Origin: JAJFFW01 sp039187035
Lineage (GTDB): Bacteria; Pseudomonadota; Alphaproteobacteria; Caulobacterales; Parvularculaceae
DNA length: 6,968 nt
Direction: 5' to 3'
Assembly: GCA_039187035.1 (NCBI GenBank)
Contig: JBCCZS010000167.1
Span: 1-6,968, forward strand
Of the stretch, positions 5,993-6,968 are shown one piece after another (within the stretch, counting starts at the first letter, position 1; each line of letters starts with the position of its first letter). Under the pieces are notes generated by a model. That model had not been told where the DNA came from. It made no database searches and saw nothing but the letters and a program-made list of their open reading frames with translations. A program made the position numbers and the translations under genes.

Positions 5993-6697
5993 TCAGGCTT
6001 CGGTTTGCAGATCTTTCAGCGTCGCGCAGCCTTTTTTCGCCAGCGACAACAGCGCCAGGAATTGCTCGTCGGAGAACGGCGCGCCTTCGGCCGTACCCTG
6101 AATTTCAACGAGGCCGCCGGACCCGGTGACGACGAAGTTCGCGTCCGTGTCGGCGTCGGAATCCTCGACATAGTCGAGGTCGAGGGCCGGCGCGCCCTTG
6201 ACGATGCCGCACGAAATTGCGCTGACGCTGTCGGTGAGCGGCGAGGCCGTGACGATCCCTTGCGCGACCGCCCAATCGACGCAGTCGCGCAGCGCGACCC
6301 ACGCCCCGGTAACCGACGCCGTGCGCGTGCCGCCGTCCGCCTGAATGACGTCGCAATCGACGAGGATCTGGCGCTCGCCGAGCGCTTTTAAGTCGACGAC
6401 GGCGCGCAGGCTGCGGCCGATGAGGCGCTGAATTTCCTGGGTGCGGCCGGATTGGCCGTTTTTCGCTTCGCGGCGCATGCGGTCGTTCGTCGACCGCGGG
6501 AGCATGCCGTACTCGGCGGTCACCCAACCGCGTCCCGAGCCGCGCAGCCACGGCGGCGTCGTCTCGTCCCAACTCGCCGTACACAGAACGTGCGTGTCGC
6601 CGAATTTTACAAGGCACGAGCCTTCGGCGTGCTTGGCGAACCCGCGTTCAAGGCTGACGGGGCGAAGTTCGTCGAAGGTACGGCCGGATGGGCGCAT
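5993..6697 (-). CDS. rph: Ribonuclease PH
   Basis: A 234-residue protein, about the usual length (near 238) of RNase PH, the phosphate-dependent 3'-to-5' exoribonuclease that trims tRNA precursors in the cytosol, normally as a hexamer. Hallmarks in order are the N-terminal MRPSGRTFDELRPV, GDTHVLCTAS (33-42), GWVTAEYGMLPRST (57-70), GRTQEIQRLIGRSLRA (84-99) with R85, IQADGGTRTASVTGAW (118-133) with R125, the acidic active-site stretch LDLDYVEDSDADTD (172-185) and VEIQGTAEGAPFS (197-209). R85 and R125 correspond to phosphate-binding arginines of the family. The ATG at 6697 matches the family N-terminus; the ribosome site before it is weak. It is divergent from hrcA, an arrangement often seen in alphaproteobacteria, and convergent with the YadG-like ATPase. 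No disruption is seen, so it should be active. Confidence 0.97.
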   Translation of the reverse strand: MRPSGRTFDELRPVSLERGFAKHAEGSCLVKFGDTHVLCTASWDETTPPWLRGSGRGWVTAEYGMLPRSTNDRMRREAKNGQSGRTQEIQRLIGRSLRAVVDLKALGERQILVDCDVIQADGGTRTASVTGAWVALRDCVDWAVAQGIVTASPLTDSVSAISCGIVKGAPALDLDYVEDSDADTDANFVVTGSGGLVEIQGTAEGAPFSDEQFLALLSLAKKGCATLKDLQTEA

Positions 6698-6744
6698 AAG
6701 GCGTCTCGCTTTTCTTTTGAGTATGGCGGGCGAAAATCAGGCGC

Positions 6745-6788
6745 GCGGCGGCGCGCGCGCGAACCGGCGGGGGATAGGGCGCCGCCGC
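6745..6788. repeat. 10-base perfect inverted repeat, 24-base loop
   Basis: GCGGCGGCGC (6745-6754) is exactly complementary in reverse to GCGCCGCCGC (6779-6788). RNA from the hrcA side or DNA under torsion could form an all-GC stem of 10 pairs. No T-run follows, so it does not look like a terminator. The surrounding GCGC-rich sequence allows alternative pairings, for example with GCGCGCGC at 6805-6812. Confidence 0.4.
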
Positions 6789-6813
6789 CCCGGCTGTCGA
6801 GGGGGCGCGCGCA

Positions 6814-6841
6814 TTGCCGACGGGAAAAAACGGCGTACTTT
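6814..6841 (+). promoter_or_regulatory. Weak candidate promoter for hrcA
   Basis: TTGCCG (6814-6819) and TACTTT (6836-6841) are 16 bases apart, matching sigma-70 hexamers at 4/6 and 3/6. If real, transcription would start near 6848, downstream of the ATG at 6843, favouring the GTG start of hrcA at 6882. It does not resemble a heat-shock sigma-32 promoter. Confidence 0.22.
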
Positions 6842-6881
6842 CATGGAGGCGGCGGGGCCGCGTTCGGAGGACGCCAGGCAG

Positions 6882-6968
6882 GTGAGCGTATTATCGGAAA
6901 TCGACGCGCGATCGCGGGACGTCTTTCGGCGGCTCGTGGAGACCTATATCGACACCGGCGAGCCGGTC
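6882..6968 (+). CDS. hrcA: Heat-inducible transcription repressor HrcA, N-terminal fragment
   Basis: Only 29 codons are in the window; the gene continues past the right edge. The translation (MSVLSEIDARSR, then DVFRRLVETYIDTGEPV) matches the start of the HrcA winged-helix DNA-binding domain, where a D-x-R-x-R-x-[IV]-[FL] helix is followed by V-E-x-Y-[IL]-x-T-G-E-P-V-G-S. HrcA is a cytoplasmic repressor that binds the CIRCE operator and represses chaperone genes such as groESL, with GroEL stabilising it. I chose GTG at 6882 because GGAGGA (6866-6871) is ideally spaced 10 bases upstream. An in-frame ATG at 6843 would add 13 non-conserved residues and lacks a ribosome site, though it cannot be excluded. 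The neighbour downstream is often grpE, but it lies outside the window. Divergent rph supports the call. Confidence 0.88.
   Translation, partial: MSVLSEIDARSRDVFRRLVETYIDTGEPV

Larger units (their letters stand above)
6698..6881. other. Divergent rph/hrcA intergenic region
   Basis: This very GC-rich stretch must hold the rph and hrcA promoters. I searched for the CIRCE operator (TTAGCACTC-N9-GAGTGCTAA) bound by HrcA and did not find it. A CATACT box on the minus strand (6725 down to 6720) could be an rph -10, but no -35 matches. A perfect 10-base inverted repeat lies in the middle (6745-6754 / 6779-6788). The last part (6843-6881) is also open in the hrcA frame. Confidence 0.5.

Noticed and set aside
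5986..5995. Perfect 10-base palindrome TGACCGGTCA at the rph stop codon
   Set aside because: Short palindromes of this size are expected many times by chance. It has no T-tract and lies at a gene end with no promoter context.
6698..6881. CIRCE operator upstream of hrcA
   Set aside because: Neither half-site (TTAGCACTC or GAGTGCTAA) nor a near match was found.
1..6968. CRISPR arrays, tRNA or rRNA genes, insertion sequences, phage or defence modules
   Set aside because: No spaced direct repeats, no tRNA-like cloverleaf, and no transposase, integrase, toxin or nuclease-like translation was seen on either strand.

Overview
The window is GC-rich (about two-thirds G+C by eye), densely coded bacterial DNA, most likely from an alphaproteobacterium. 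Four things point that way: rph divergent from hrcA at the right end; a zf-CHCC zinc-finger protein of the type related to the mitochondrial complex I subunit NDUFS6; a DUF2244 membrane protein; and near absence of GANTC, the CcrM methylation site that alphaproteobacterial genomes tend to avoid. I cannot name a genus from the sequence alone.

Layout, left to right. The N-terminal end of a TetA-like (DHA1) major facilitator transporter runs off the left edge on the minus strand. A gap of about 200 bases, holding a perfect 14-base palindrome, separates it from a plus-strand three-gene cluster: a DUF2244 membrane protein, an unrecognised three-helix membrane protein overlapping it by ATGA, and a glyoxalase I-type VOC protein with all four metal ligands. 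After a short gap with a candidate promoter comes a translationally coupled NatA/NatB-like ABC exporter (ATPase plus permease, GTGA overlap). A small minus-strand zf-CHCC gene faces the permease. Divergent from it is a second ABC ATPase of the YadG/CcmA type with no permease beside it. RNase PH (rph) follows on the minus strand, convergent with that ATPase. The first codons of hrcA, the heat-shock repressor, run off the right edge on the plus strand.

The genes do not form one pathway. The clear functional units are the NatAB-like transporter and the co-transcribed DUF2244/membrane-protein/VOC group. The zf-CHCC gene (possibly linked to respiratory complex I), rph (tRNA 3'-end trimming) and hrcA (chaperone control) are core functions. 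I looked for phage, insertion sequences, CRISPR, RNA genes, toxin-antitoxin or defence modules and saw none. This looks like ordinary chromosomal backbone, and I found no convincing new system. The points most worth a second look are the unrecognised membrane protein with its CX3C loop, the ATPase without a permease, the inverted repeats in two divergent intergenic regions, and the GANTC depletion.
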